Notes under the pieces: model-generated
Seen by the model: only the letters and a program-made list of their open reading frames with translations
The model's database searches: none
What the model was told of the DNA's origin: nothing
Part shown: piece by piece, positions 44,614-54,049 of the stretch
How positions within the stretch are numbered: position 1 is the first letter of the stretch
Layout: the number at the start of each line of letters is the position of its first letter
Made by a program: the position numbers and the translations under genes
Source: Streptomyces caelestis
GTDB lineage: Bacteria > Actinomycetota > Actinomycetes > Streptomycetales > Streptomycetaceae
Assembly: GCF_001279005.1 (NCBI RefSeq)
Contig: NZ_LGCN01000188.1
Location: 1 to 64,000 of the forward strand
Direction of reading: 5' to 3'
DNA: 64,000 nt

Positions 44614-45972
44614 TCAGACCCACCGAGCCGAATCGGTTCCCCAACACCCCGGCGCCCGCGCCCAGTCACGCGGCCCACCCTCGAACACCACCGGCGACAG
44701 GGCGTACCGCAGCCTCCCCAGCGGGCTGTACCGTTCCGCGAGCCACTGCCCGACGGGCACGTCACCGGAAACGCCGACGTCTCCACGCCCCTCCAGCAAC
44801 CACCCCGCAGTCCGCGCCAACGCCACCCGCACCACCCTGCTCCCACCCCCCTCCATCTGCTCACCGATCGCCCGCAACACCCCAGCGGCCAACAAATACC
44901 CCGTGCCGTGATCGAGCGCCTGCGCAGGCAGCACCCCCGGCCGCCCCGCCGAAGAACCTTCGACCGCCGCGATCCCCGTGGCCACCTGCACCAGACTGTC
45001 GAACCCCCGCCGATCCCCCCACGGCCCGTACGTCCCCCACGCCGACAACTGCGCCACCACCACCCCCGGCCGCCGCTCCGCCAGCGCCCGAGGTGCCAGC
45101 CCGAAACGGTCCAGGGCGCCCGGCCGGTACCCCGTCACCACCACGTCCGCCGCCGCGAGCAACTCCTCGAACACCTCCCGCCCGACCGAGAGATCCAGCA
45201 ACGCCGACCGCTTCCCGAACCCCGTGTCGGCGTGCTGGTCGGCGATCTCGGGCAGCCCCGGCGCGTCCACGCGCAACACGTCCGCACCCAGCAGCGCGAG
45301 CGTACGGGTGGCGACCGGACCCGCGATCACCCGCGTGAGATCCAGCACCCGCAGCCCCGCCGCGGGCAGCAGCGGATCCCGCCCTACCGGAGCGAGCACC
45401 CGCGCGGGGGCCGAGTCCAGCCGCTCACGCTCCACCAGGGGACGCCCGGCCACCTCCACGCCCTGCTCGTGCGCCGCCCACTCCTCGGGCGACCGCAGGG
45501 CGACGGCCAGGCCCCCGGCCGCGTACACCGCCTCCTCGGCCTCCCGCGCGGAGCGCTCCGCGAGCGCCGCCGCCACCGCCCCCGGGTCCTTCGGCACGCC
45601 CAGCGCGGCGAGCAGCCGGGCCCGGTGGTGCGGATAGTTGGCGTGCGTGCGCACCCACCCGTCGGCGGTGCGCCAGAACCGCGACAACGGTGCGAAGGTC
45701 TCCGGGGCCCGCCCGCCCACCAGCAGATGCCGCTCGCTGACGAACGCCGTGGCCACCGCCCCGTCGTCCACCCGCACCGCCGGCACCCCGCCGCCCGTCC
45801 GCCGGGCCCCCAGTTCGGCGGCGGCCAGCGCGCACGCGCCCACACAGGCGCGCGCCGACTCCCGTACCGGCAGCCGGGAGGGGAGCACGCCGGGCCGTTC
45901 GACGGTCGACACGCGGGCGAGGAGGGCGGGGTCGCCGCCCAGGGCGGGCCAGACGGAGGCGAGGGCGTTCAT
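44614..45972 (-). CDS. CoA transferase family III (CaiB/BaiF type)
   Basis: The product is 452 residues. The C-terminal half has the CaiB/BaiF pattern, LRVLDLTRVIAGPVATRTLA and LLGADVLRVDAPGLPE, then ADVVVTGYRPGALDRFGL and YGPWGDRRGFDSLVQ. The expected catalytic Asp is probably in DQHADTGFGKRSALLDL. The N-terminal half is a diverged relative of the same domain. It would transfer CoA between acids; substrate is unknown. The ATG at 45972 is 14 bases from a strong terminator of the upstream gene, so it has its own promoter in or near that spot. Confidence 0.8.
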   Translation of the reverse strand: MNALASVWPALGGDPALLARVSTVERPGVLPSRLPVRESARACVGACALAAAELGARRTGGGVPAVRVDDGAVATAFVSERHLLVGGRAPETFAPLSRFWRTADGWVRTHANYPHHRARLLAALGVPKDPGAVAAALAERSAREAEEAVYAAGGLAVALRSPEEWAAHEQGVEVAGRPLVERERLDSAPARVLAPVGRDPLLPAAGLRVLDLTRVIAGPVATRTLALLGADVLRVDAPGLPEIADQHADTGFGKRSALLDLSVGREVFEELLAAADVVVTGYRPGALDRFGLAPRALAERRPGVVVAQLSAWGTYGPWGDRRGFDSLVQVATGIAAVEGSSAGRPGVLPAQALDHGTGYLLAAGVLRAIGEQMEGGGSRVVRVALARTAGWLLEGRGDVGVSGDVPVGQWLAERYSPLGRLRYALSPVVFEGGPRDWARAPGCWGTDSARWV

Positions 45973-45986
45973 GCCCGCACTATGCC

Positions 45987-46024
45987 GCGAAAGGGGCCGG
46001 GCGCAACCGCCCGGCCCCTTTCGC
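45987..46024 (-). terminator. Perfect 17-bp terminator after the first subtilase gene
   Basis: GCGAAAGGGGCCGGGCG (45987-46003) pairs with CGCCCGGCCCCTTTCGC (46008-46024) at every base, loop CAAC. It begins 17 bases past the stop of the protease gene at 46042 on the same strand. Confidence 0.85.
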
Positions 46025-46041
46025 CCACCGCTCCCGCGTGA

Positions 46042-47574
46042 CTACCGCGTCACCGCGTCCAGCGCGTCGGCCATGCCCCGGCCGTAGAAGCCGTTGCGGT
46101 TCTTCGGGCCCTCGCACACCGCGTCGACCTTGCCGTCGCCGTCGATGTCGTACGGGTCCGTGCACGCGGTGGCGTCGGCCTGCGCGTACAGCAGGGCCTT
46201 GACCAGCGCCGGCGAGGCCTTCGGGTGCGTCGACTTGATCAGCGCGGCGACGCCCGCGACGTGCGGGGACGCCATCGACGTGCCCGCCATGTAGCCCCAC
46301 GACCCGCCGGGCAGCGTGCCCAGGATCAGACCGCTGGTGGCGGGCGGCTCAGGCGTCTGGTAGCGCGTCGAGTCGCCGCCGGGCGCGGCGATGTCGATCA
46401 CACCCCGGCCGTAGTTGGAGAACGACGACTTCAGCCCCTTCGCGCCGGTCGCCGCGACCGTCACCACGCCCGGCAGCTGGGTCGGTATGTCGAGGCACTC
46501 GGACGGGTCGACCACCCGGTCCGACGGGGTGCCGTCGTTCGGGGAGGTCGGGTCGGTGATCTCGTCGGCCGCGAGGTCGTAGTTCTCGTTGCCGGCCGCG
46601 GCCACGTTCACCGCGCCCTTGCGCTCCGCGTAGCGCGACGCCCGGGTGACGGCCTCGACGAGCGCCTTCTGGTCCGGGTCGTCCGTGCAGTTGAAGTACC
46701 AGGGGTCGGTGTAATAGCTGTTGTTGGTGACGTCGACCCCGTGCTCGGCCGCCCACACGAAGCCGCACACCACGGCCTCGGTGTAGAAGTAGCCGTCCGG
46801 GTTGGACACCTTGATGCCCGACACCTTCACGCCCGGGGCGACACCGGTCATGCCGACGCCGTTCTTCGCGGCGGCGATCTCACCGGCGACGTGCGTGCCG
46901 TGCGGGCTCTCCTCGGCGCTCGGCCGCCAGGCGCCGTCGCTGGTGTCCGGCTTGCCCGACACGCAGTTGACCGACGCGGCCCGGTCGAAGTTGGGCGCGA
47001 TGTCCGGGTGGGTGTCGTCCACGCCGGTGTCGATGACGGCGACGGTCACCTTGGAGCTGCCCAGCGACTTCTCGTGCGCCTTGTCCGCCTTGATGGCGGG
47101 CAGGTCCCACTGCAGGCCCTGGAGCGGGTCCTGTCCCTCGGCCGCCGCGGACTCGGCCCGGGCGACCTCGGAGGCGCTGAGCGCCTTCGGCGTGCCCATG
47201 TCCGTGGTGGCCGCCGACGGCAGCGGCGCGTTGCGGGTCGCGCCGGCCGACTGCACCCCGCGCACCGTGCGGACGGTCTTCGCGAAGTCGGCGTCCGACG
47301 AGTGGACGACGATGACGCCGATCCTGTCGTACGACGCCACGATCGTGCCGCCGGCCTTGACGATCGCCTTCTTCACGTGCGCGGCCGTGCCGTGCCCGCC
47401 CTTGACGTTGACCACGTAGCTGAGGGGGGTCGCGTCGGCGGTGGACGCGGCCGGCCGCTCGGCGGCCGGGGCGGCCGTGGCCGCGGTGTTCGGCAGGAAC
47501 GCGAGCGCCGTCGCCATGGCCATACCGGCCGGGATGACGAGCGCGCGGCGGTGACGCGGGTGGGCCGCTGTCAT
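46042..47574 (-). CDS. Secreted subtilisin-like serine protease (S8), copy 1
   Basis: The product is 510 residues with a signal peptide (HPRHRRALVIPAGMAMATAL and onward, cleaved near residue 35). A pro-region (about 50-120) has the I9-like segment YVVNVKGGHG. Catalytic triad: Asp182 in VIDTGVDDTHPD, His225 in ESPHGTHVAG and Ser433 in AGTSMASPHVAG; oxyanion Asn329 in AAAGNEN. Near the C-terminus DIDGDGKVDAVC (477-488) looks like an EF-hand-type calcium loop. It is a close paralogue of the next gene, 61 bases away, so the pair came from tandem duplication. It acts outside the cell. Confidence 0.93.
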   Translation of the reverse strand: MTAAHPRHRRALVIPAGMAMATALAFLPNTAATAAPAAERPAASTADATPLSYVVNVKGGHGTAAHVKKAIVKAGGTIVASYDRIGVIVVHSSDADFAKTVRTVRGVQSAGATRNAPLPSAATTDMGTPKALSASEVARAESAAAEGQDPLQGLQWDLPAIKADKAHEKSLGSSKVTVAVIDTGVDDTHPDIAPNFDRAASVNCVSGKPDTSDGAWRPSAEESPHGTHVAGEIAAAKNGVGMTGVAPGVKVSGIKVSNPDGYFYTEAVVCGFVWAAEHGVDVTNNSYYTDPWYFNCTDDPDQKALVEAVTRASRYAERKGAVNVAAAGNENYDLAADEITDPTSPNDGTPSDRVVDPSECLDIPTQLPGVVTVAATGAKGLKSSFSNYGRGVIDIAAPGGDSTRYQTPEPPATSGLILGTLPGGSWGYMAGTSMASPHVAGVAALIKSTHPKASPALVKALLYAQADATACTDPYDIDGDGKVDAVCEGPKNRNGFYGRGMADALDAVTR

Positions 47575-47635
47575 GGAGTCTCCAGTTCGTTCACGAGTGC
47601 GGTCAAACGGGGCGGGAAGTAGGGGGCCGTGCGGG

Positions 47636-49165
47636 TCACTTGACGGCGCGCAGCGCGTCGACGACGCCGAAGCCGTAGAAGCCGTTGACCCGGCTGCCGC
47701 CCTCGCAGGTGGCGTCCTGCGCGCCGTCGCCGTCCTGGTCGTACGACTCGGGGCAGCCCGGGTTGTTCGCCTGGGCCTTCAGCAGCGCCTGCAGCTGGGC
47801 GGGCGTGGCCCACGGGTGCTCGGACTTCAGCAGCGCGGCGACGCCGGCGGCGTGCGGCGAGGCCATCGAGGTGCCCTGCAGGAAGGCGTACTCGCCGTTC
47901 GGCATGGTGGACAGGATGCGGCCGTCCTTCGACGGCGTGTCCGGCAGCTGGTAGCGGCGGTCGCCGCCCGGCGCCGCGACGTCGACGACGCCCTTGCCGT
48001 ACGTGGAGTAGTACGACTTGAGGTTCTGCACGCCCGTCGCGCTGACGGTGACGACGCCCGGCAGCTGGGTCGGGATGTCGTAGCACTCGCTCGGGTCGAT
48101 GGTGCGCGTCACCGGAGTGGTGTCGTCGGGGCTGGAGTCGTCGACGATCGCGTCGGAGGCCAGGTCGTGGTTGGAGTTGCCGGCCGAGGCGAGGTGCAGC
48201 GTGCCCTTCCTCTGGGCGTACAGCTGGGCGCGGTTGACCGCGTCGACGATCGCCTTCTGGTCCGGGTCGTCCATGCAGTTGTACAGCCACGGGTCGACGT
48301 AGTAGCTGTTGTTCGTGATCTCCACGCCGTGGTCGGCGGCGAAGACGAACGCGCAGACGACGTTCTCCGGGTAGAAGAGGCCGTTGTCCGGGTCGCTGAC
48401 CTTGATGCCGGCCACCTTCACGCCGGGCGCGACACCGGCGACGCCGACGCCGTTGCGGGCCGCGGCGATCTCACCGGCCACGTGCGTGCCGTGGTAGTCC
48501 TCGTCCGTGTACGGGCGCCAGGCGCCCTCGCCGGTGTCCGCCTTGCCGCCGACGCAGTTGGCCGACTGTGCGGCGGAGAAGTTCGGGGCGAGGTCCGGGT
48601 GGGTGTCGTCGACGCCGGTGTCGATCACGGCGACGGTCACCTTGCGGCTGCCCGGGTTGATCTTCGCGGCCTTGTCGGCGCCGATCGCCCGCAGGTCCCA
48701 CTGGTCGGCCTCGAGCGGCTCGCTGCCGGGCGTCCGCGCGGAGACGGCCCGCGTCCGCGCGGCCTCGGCGGCGCTCACGTAGTCGGCGGCGCCCTCGTCC
48801 GTCGTCCCGGCCGCGGTCAGCGGCGCGGTGCGGGTGGCGCCGGCGGACTGGACCCCGCGGGCCTTGCGTATCTCCTCGCCGAAGTCCGGGTCGGCCGAGT
48901 GGACGACGATCACGCCGATCCTGTCGTACGTGACGACGACCTTCCCGCCGGCCGCGGCGATCGCCCGCTCCACCGAGGCGATCGTGCGGCGGTCCGTCCT
49001 GGTGTTGACGACGTACGCCAGGGCGGGCGCGTCCGCCGCCTGCTCGGCCGACACCGTCCGCGGGGCCGCCGAGGCCGCCGCGGGCAGGAAGCCGAGCGAG
49101 GCGGTCAGGGACAGCACGACGGGCACGGCGAGGGCGAGACGGCGTCTGGAACGCAGATGAGCCAT
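47636..49165 (-). CDS. Secreted subtilisin-like serine protease (S8), copy 2
   Basis: The product is 509 residues, with signal peptide (MAHLRSRRRLALAVPVVLSL, cut near residue 34) and an inhibitory pro-region. Triad: Asp182 in VIDTGVDDTHPD, His225 in EDYHGTHVAG, Ser433 in QGTSMASPHAAG; oxyanion Asn330 in ASAGNSN. A C-terminal DQDGDGAQDATC loop matches the calcium-type loop in copy 1. The layout is almost identical to copy 1 and both read left. The gene lies upstream of copy 1 and may share its promoter. Confidence 0.93.
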   Translation of the reverse strand: MAHLRSRRRLALAVPVVLSLTASLGFLPAAASAAPRTVSAEQAADAPALAYVVNTRTDRRTIASVERAIAAAGGKVVVTYDRIGVIVVHSADPDFGEEIRKARGVQSAGATRTAPLTAAGTTDEGAADYVSAAEAARTRAVSARTPGSEPLEADQWDLRAIGADKAAKINPGSRKVTVAVIDTGVDDTHPDLAPNFSAAQSANCVGGKADTGEGAWRPYTDEDYHGTHVAGEIAAARNGVGVAGVAPGVKVAGIKVSDPDNGLFYPENVVCAFVFAADHGVEITNNSYYVDPWLYNCMDDPDQKAIVDAVNRAQLYAQRKGTLHLASAGNSNHDLASDAIVDDSSPDDTTPVTRTIDPSECYDIPTQLPGVVTVSATGVQNLKSYYSTYGKGVVDVAAPGGDRRYQLPDTPSKDGRILSTMPNGEYAFLQGTSMASPHAAGVAALLKSEHPWATPAQLQALLKAQANNPGCPESYDQDGDGAQDATCEGGSRVNGFYGFGVVDALRAVK

Positions 49166-49432
49166 GGGGTCTCCACATCATCCGGAAACGGAACCGGCCC
49201 GGGGCACGGATGGTGTTCGGGCAGGTACATGACGGGGTGGTGCAGGGTGAAGCTATCCCGCGCTCTCGCTGGCCAGCAATGTTTTGCCGGAAACGACTTC
49301 GGAAAACGCCACGGGAAAAGAACGGCGGAGAGTTGAACCGGCCCTCGCGTGGCGCCGTGCCCTTGGGCAGGAAGCGCGAGGACACTCGCCTTCCGTCCCC
49401 ACCCGTACCGACCCGCAACGCGAGGAGACTCC

Positions 49433-49789
49433 GTGGCCGCCGAAGCACCGCCCCCCTCGACGGAACAACGCAAACTCCCCACACCGGAGGAGTTCACCGA
49501 GGTGCAGGAGAGCGCTGAGTTCGGTGAACTGCGCCGCTCCTACCGCTCCTTCGCCTTCCCGCTGACCATCGCCTTCATCGTCTGGTACCTGCTGTACGTC
49601 CTGCTCTCCAACTACGCGGGCGGCTTCATGGGCGCCAAGCTGGTGGGCAACATCAACGTCGCCCTCGTCTTCGGCGTCCTGCAGTTCGTCACCACGTTCC
49701 TCATCGCGTGGTGGTACTCCCGGCACGCCGCCGCCGAGCTCGACCCCAAGGCCGAGGCCATCAAGAAGCGTATGGAGGGCGGCGCATGA
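49433..49789 (+). CDS. DUF485 family membrane protein
   Basis: The product is 118 residues with two membrane helices (FPLTIAFIVWYLLYVLLSNY and INVALVFGVLQFVTTFLIAW) and a charged end. DUF485 (YjcH-like) proteins lie next to acetate/cation symporters of the ActP type, as here. It is probably a small subunit or helper of that transporter. GTG 49433 follows GAGGAG (49422-49427), and the stop overlaps the symporter start (ATGA). Upstream, 49281-49307 holds a GTTTTGCCG/CGGAAAAC near-palindrome. Confidence 0.88.
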   Translation: MAAEAPPPSTEQRKLPTPEEFTEVQESAEFGELRRSYRSFAFPLTIAFIVWYLLYVLLSNYAGGFMGAKLVGNINVALVFGVLQFVTTFLIAWWYSRHAAAELDPKAEAIKKRMEGGA

Positions 49790-51414
49790 GCCCCGCGATC
49801 ACCCACGTCACCCTCGCCGCGAACGAGGCGAGCGAACACCGCACGCTGATCATCACGCTGTTCGCGCTGTTCGTCCTCGCCACCCTCGGCATCACCGTCT
49901 GGGCCGGCCGGCAGACCAAGGACGCCGCCGACTTCTACGCCGGCGGGCGCCAGTTCAGCGCCTTCCAGAACGGACTCGCGGTCTCCGGCGACTACATGTC
50001 GGCCGCGTCCTTCCTCGGCATCGCGGGCGCCATCGCCCTCTTCGGCTACGACGGCTTCCTGTACTCCATCGGCTTCCTGGTCGCCTGGCTGGTCGCGCTC
50101 CTCCTGGTCGCCGAGCCGCTGCGGAACTCCGGCCGCTACACCATGGGCGACGTCCTCGCCTACCGCATGCGCCAGCGTCCCGTGCGCACCGCGGCCGGCA
50201 CTTCCACCATCGTCGTGTCGATCTTCTACCTGCTGGCCCAGATGGCGGGCGCGGGCGTCCTCGTCTCGCTGCTGCTCGGCATCACCTCCGACGCCGGCAA
50301 GATCCTCATCGTCGCCCTGGTGGGCGTCCTGATGATCGTCTACGTCTCCATCGGCGGCATGAAGGGCACCACCTGGGTCCAGATGGTCAAGGCCGTGCTG
50401 CTCATCGGCGGCACCATCCTCATCACCTTCCTGGTGCTGCTGAAGTTCAACTTCAACATCTCCGACCTGCTGGGCAGCGCCGCCGAGAACAGCGGCAAGG
50501 GCGACGCCTTCCTCGAGCCCGGCCTCCAGTACGGCGCCGACGGCACCACCAAGCTGGACTTCCTCTCCCTCGGCATCGCCCTGGTGCTGGGCACCGCCGG
50601 TCTGCCGCACATCCTGATCCGCTTCTACACGGTGCCCAACGCCAAGGCCGCCCGTAAGTCCGTGAACTGGGCCATCGGCATCATCGGCGGCTTCTACCTG
50701 ATGACCATCGCCCTCGGCTTCGGCGCGGCGGCCCTGATCTCCCAGGACGAGATCATCGCGTCCAACCCGTCCGGCAACACGGCGGCCCCGCTGCTCGCGC
50801 TGCACCTGGGCGGCACCGACTCGGCCTGGGGCGCGATCCTGCTCGCCACCATCTCTGCGGTCGCCTTCGCGACGATCCTCGCCGTGGTCGCCGGCCTCAC
50901 CCTGGCCTCGTCGTCCTCCTTCGCGCACGACATCTACGCCAACGTCATCCGCAAGGGCCAGGCCACGGAGAAGGAGGAGATGAGGGCGGCCCGCTGGGCG
51001 ACCGTCCTCATCGGCATCGTCTCCATCGCGCTCGGCGCCCTCGCCCGTGACCTGAACGTGGCCGGCCTGGTCGCGCTGGCCTTCGCGGTCGCCGCGTCCG
51101 CCAACCTGCCGACCATCCTCTACAGCCTGTTCTGGAAGCGGTTCACCACCCAGGGCGCCCTGTGGTCGATCTACGGCGGTCTCGTCGTCGCCGTCGGCCT
51201 GGTGCTGTTCTCGCCCGTGGTCTCCGGCGACCCCAAGGCGATGTTCCCGGACGTCGACTTCGCCTGGTTCCCGCTGAAGAACCCGGGCATCATCTCCATC
51301 CCGTTCGGCTTCCTGATGGGCTGGCTCGGCACCGTCCTGTCGAAGGAGGAGCCCGACGCCAAGAAGTACGCGGAGCTGGAGGTCCGGTCCCTGACCGGCA
51401 CCGGCGCCCACTGA
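49786..51414 (+). CDS. actP: Sodium:solute symporter, acetate permease ActP type
   Basis: The product is 542 residues with about 13 helices, of the sodium/solute symporter family. ActP-like motifs include DAADFYAGGRQFSAFQNGLA and VSGDYMSAASFLGIAGAIAL near the start, and AFATILAVVAGLTLASSSSF in the middle. It carries small carboxylates such as acetate into the cell with a cation. Translation is coupled to the DUF485 gene. A 24-bp perfect hairpin follows at 51424-51477. Confidence 0.9.
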   Translation: MSPAITHVTLAANEASEHRTLIITLFALFVLATLGITVWAGRQTKDAADFYAGGRQFSAFQNGLAVSGDYMSAASFLGIAGAIALFGYDGFLYSIGFLVAWLVALLLVAEPLRNSGRYTMGDVLAYRMRQRPVRTAAGTSTIVVSIFYLLAQMAGAGVLVSLLLGITSDAGKILIVALVGVLMIVYVSIGGMKGTTWVQMVKAVLLIGGTILITFLVLLKFNFNISDLLGSAAENSGKGDAFLEPGLQYGADGTTKLDFLSLGIALVLGTAGLPHILIRFYTVPNAKAARKSVNWAIGIIGGFYLMTIALGFGAAALISQDEIIASNPSGNTAAPLLALHLGGTDSAWGAILLATISAVAFATILAVVAGLTLASSSSFAHDIYANVIRKGQATEKEEMRAARWATVLIGIVSIALGALARDLNVAGLVALAFAVAASANLPTILYSLFWKRFTTQGALWSIYGGLVVAVGLVLFSPVVSGDPKAMFPDVDFAWFPLKNPGIISIPFGFLMGWLGTVLSKEEPDAKKYAELEVRSLTGTGAH

Positions 51415-51423
51415 TCCGCACCC

Positions 51424-51477
51424 CGGACGGCCGCGTCGCGAGGACCCCCGTAAGGGTCCTCGCGACGCGGCCGTCCG
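51424..51477 (+). terminator. Perfect 24-bp terminator hairpin after the symporter
   Basis: Arms 51424-51447 and 51454-51477 are perfectly complementary over 24 bases, with loop CCGTAA. The stem contains GGCCGCGTCGCGAGGACCC. It starts 10 bases after the symporter stop and isolates it from moaA. Confidence 0.92.
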
Positions 51478-51574
51478 TCCTCCCGTCGCACCGGGTCGCT
51501 GGGGGTTGTCGGCGGCGTCACGTAGGCTCGCAGTAGCCGGGCACGAGTGATCCGCGTCGAGGGAGGGGGCCCAC

Positions 51575-52564
51575 GTGCTCATCGACACCTACGGCCGAGT
51601 TGCCACCGACCTGAGGGTCTCGCTGACCGATCGGTGCAATCTGCGCTGCACCTACTGCATGCCCGAGGAAGGGCTGCAGTGGCTGGCCAAGCCCGACCTG
51701 CTCACCGACGACGAGATCGTCCGCCTCGTCGGCATCGCCGTCACCTCCCTCGGCATCGAGGAGGTCCGCTTCACCGGCGGCGAGCCGCTGCTCCGTCCCG
51801 GCCTGGTCGGCATCGTCGAGCGCGTCGCCGCCCTGGAACCCCGCCCGCAGACGTCCCTCACCACCAACGGCATCGGGCTGCGGCGCACCGCGGCCGCCCT
51901 GAAGGAGGCGGGTCTGGACCGGGTCAACGTCTCCCTGGACACGCTCCGCCCGGACGTCTTCAAGACCCTCACCCGCCGTGACCGCCACCAGGACGTCCTC
52001 GACGGCCTCCACGCGGCCCGCGAGGCCGGCCTGACCCCGGTGAAGGTCAACTCGGTCCTGATGCCGGGGCTCAACGACGACGAGGCCCCCGACCTCCTCG
52101 CCTGGGCCGTGGAGCACGACTACGAGCTGCGCTTCATCGAGCAGATGCCCCTGGACGCCCAGCACGGCTGGAAGCGCGACGGAATGATCACCGCCGGGGA
52201 CATCCTGGCCTCCCTGCGCACGCGCTTCGAGCTGACCCCCGAGGGCGAGGAGGCGCGCGGCTCCGCACCGGCCGAGCGCTGGCTGGTCGACGGCGGCCCG
52301 CACCGCGTCGGCGTCATCGCCTCCGTCACCCGCCCGTTCTGCGCCGCCTGCGACCGCACCCGGCTCACCGCCGACGGACAGATCCGCACCTGCCTGTTCG
52401 CCACCGAGGAGACCGACCTGCGCGCGGCCCTGCGCTCCGGCGCCCCCGACGAGGAGATCGCCCGCCTCTGGAAACACGCGATGCGGGGCAAGAAGGCGGG
52501 AGCGGGCCTGGACGACCCCGGTTTCATCCAGCCGGACCGGCCGATGTCCGCCATCGGGGGCTGA
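51575..52564 (+). CDS. moaA: GTP 3',8-cyclase MoaA
   Basis: The product is 329 residues, normal for MoaA. The radical SAM cluster binds Cys21, Cys25 and Cys28 (CNLRCTYC), and the second cluster binds Cys256, Cys259 and Cys273 (FCAACDRTRL, RTCLF). The C-terminal di-glycine (SAIGG) needed for activity is present. It makes the first intermediate of molybdenum cofactor synthesis with MoaC. GTG 51575 is chosen. No other moa gene is close by. Its stop and that of the next (leftward) gene are six bases apart. Confidence 0.94.
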   Translation: MLIDTYGRVATDLRVSLTDRCNLRCTYCMPEEGLQWLAKPDLLTDDEIVRLVGIAVTSLGIEEVRFTGGEPLLRPGLVGIVERVAALEPRPQTSLTTNGIGLRRTAAALKEAGLDRVNVSLDTLRPDVFKTLTRRDRHQDVLDGLHAAREAGLTPVKVNSVLMPGLNDDEAPDLLAWAVEHDYELRFIEQMPLDAQHGWKRDGMITAGDILASLRTRFELTPEGEEARGSAPAERWLVDGGPHRVGVIASVTRPFCAACDRTRLTADGQIRTCLFATEETDLRAALRSGAPDEEIARLWKHAMRGKKAGAGLDDPGFIQPDRPMSAIGG

Positions 52565-52569
52565 GGACA

Positions 52570-52794
52570 CTAGGCTCCCTCCGGAGCCTCCCACTCCTCG
52601 AACCGGACGACGTCCTTCAGGAATCCCCGGACCCCGAGGAACTGCGAAAGGTGCTCGCGGTGCTCCTCGCAGGCGAGCCAGGTCTTACGGCGCTCCGGCG
52701 TGTGCAGCTTGGGGTTGTTCCACGCCAGCACCCACACGGCGGCGGCACGACACCCCTTGGCGGAACAGACCGGCGTCTCGGGATCAGGGACCAT
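52570..52794 (-). CDS. Small conserved protein with possible zinc site
   Basis: The product is 74 residues. Possible metal ligands are Cys10 and Cys15 (CSAKGC), Cys42, His45 and His48 (CEEHREH). The sequence KLHTPERRKTWLACEEHREH lies between. The C-terminus is acidic with FEEWEAPEGA. I do not recognise a function. Its ATG at 52794 is chosen since the in-frame extension upstream is low-complexity and unlikely. It converges on moaA. Confidence 0.7.
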   Translation of the reverse strand: MVPDPETPVCSAKGCRAAAVWVLAWNNPKLHTPERRKTWLACEEHREHLSQFLGVRGFLKDVVRFEEWEAPEGA

Positions 52795-53039
52795 CACACC
52801 CTTGACCCTAACCCGGCCGACGGGGCGCGAGATCCACGGGAAAGGGCGACGCCGAGCAGCCACGGGGGGAGCTGCCCGGCGTCGGTCCGTCGCTCCGACG
52901 GGGGATGCGGAGCGCGTACGAAGTATGTCACGGGTCGCGCCGCCCCCGGCACCGGAACAACACGATTGATCTGAGCTTTCCTTGAGGATGGCGGGTAAGC
53001 GCCTTCCGCTTGACAGGGTTTCCCCGCACACCCCGATCC

Positions 53040-53438
53040 TCACGACCGCCCGGGCCGCTCCGTTCGTGCGTTCGGCGCCGCCTGTGACGCCACATCTTCC
53101 GCATCGGATTCCGCGGAACCGTCATTCGTCCGCGGCGATGCGATCATCGGCTTCATCGGCGTCGTCACGAAGGTCGACGGCAGGGACGGCGCATTCTCGC
53201 GCCCGGCGTTGGCGATCACCACCGCGACGTACGGCAGGACCGCCCCGAGTACCAGCGCCACGATCGCGACGTGCCGCTCCACGTTCCACAGCGTCGCCGC
53301 GAGGATGACCGAGACCGTACGGACGGCCATCGAGATCACGTACCGGCGCTGCCGCCCCCGCACGTCCTCCTGGAGGCCCGTCCGGGCGCCGGTGATCCGG
53401 AACACCTGGACGTTGCCGCCGCCATGCTGCTTCCGCAT
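53040..53438 (-). CDS. DUF3099 family membrane protein
   Basis: The product is 132 residues with two helices (MAVRTVSVILAATLWNVERH and VAIVALVLGAVLPYVAVVIA) between charged ends. The segment VFRITGARTGLQEDVRGRQR marks DUF3099 of actinobacteria. Function is unknown. The ATG at 53438 comes after GGTGGA. It reads left, with no partner gene close by on the same strand. Confidence 0.8.
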   Translation of the reverse strand: MRKQHGGGNVQVFRITGARTGLQEDVRGRQRRYVISMAVRTVSVILAATLWNVERHVAIVALVLGAVLPYVAVVIANAGRENAPSLPSTFVTTPMKPMIASPRTNDGSAESDAEDVASQAAPNARTERPGRS

Positions 53439-53685
53439 CGCATTCCACCATCCGCCCGCATCGGGTCTTCTCCGTACCTGACCGGCCGGCACCCCGTCCC
53501 GTTGACACCGGTTCCGGACATGTCCACGTTACGCCGCCTCCGGACGGGGAACGAGAGCGGGTCCGCCCCGTCCCGCGGCGCACCGCCCGCGCCGCGGCGC
53601 GGGCGGCATGCCCGACATGCGGCGTACCGCGTCTCGACCGACACTGGCCGTAACCGCTCGCGTCAAGCCGTACGAGGAGGCAGCC

Positions 53686-53970
53686 ATGGGCTGGTTGTGG
53701 GCGATCATCGTGGGATTCGTGCTCGGCCTGATCGCCAAGGCGGTGATCCCCGGCAAGCAGCACCTCCCGCTGTGGCTGGCCACCATCTGCGGCATCATCG
53801 GTGCGATCGTGGGCAACGCCATCGCGCGGGGCTTCGGGATCGAGGAGACGCGGGGCATCGACTGGGGGCGGCACATCTTCCAGCTGGGCGCGGCGATCGT
53901 CGTCGTCCTGTTCGCGGAGATGCTGTACACCTCGATGCAGCGCAGGAAACACGAACGACAGCGGGTCTGA
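53686..53970 (+). CDS. GlsB/YeaQ/YmgE family stress response membrane protein
   Basis: The product is 94 residues with about three hydrophobic segments and short loops, the usual form of the transglycosylase-associated (GlsB/YeaQ) family. The segment AKAVIPGKQHLPLWLATICG is typical. These small proteins are linked to stress and envelope changes, but their biochemical role is not known. The ATG at 53686 follows a strong GAGGAGG. A shared terminator lies between it and tyrS. Confidence 0.83.
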   Translation: MGWLWAIIVGFVLGLIAKAVIPGKQHLPLWLATICGIIGAIVGNAIARGFGIEETRGIDWGRHIFQLGAAIVVVLFAEMLYTSMQRRKHERQRV

Positions 53971-53993
53971 CCCGTCGCCGTACGGATGACGAC

Positions 53994-54027
53994 GGGGCGG
54001 TCTCCGGCGGATGCCGGAGACCGCCCC
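53994..54027. terminator. Bidirectional 15-bp hairpin between GlsB-type gene and tyrS
   Basis: GGGGCGGTCTCCGGC (53994-54008) pairs with GCCGGAGACCGCCCC (54013-54027), loop GGAT. It lies in the 79-base gap between two convergent genes and could end both. Confidence 0.88.
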
Positions 54028-54049
54028 GGAGCAGGCGCGGGCCGCCGGG

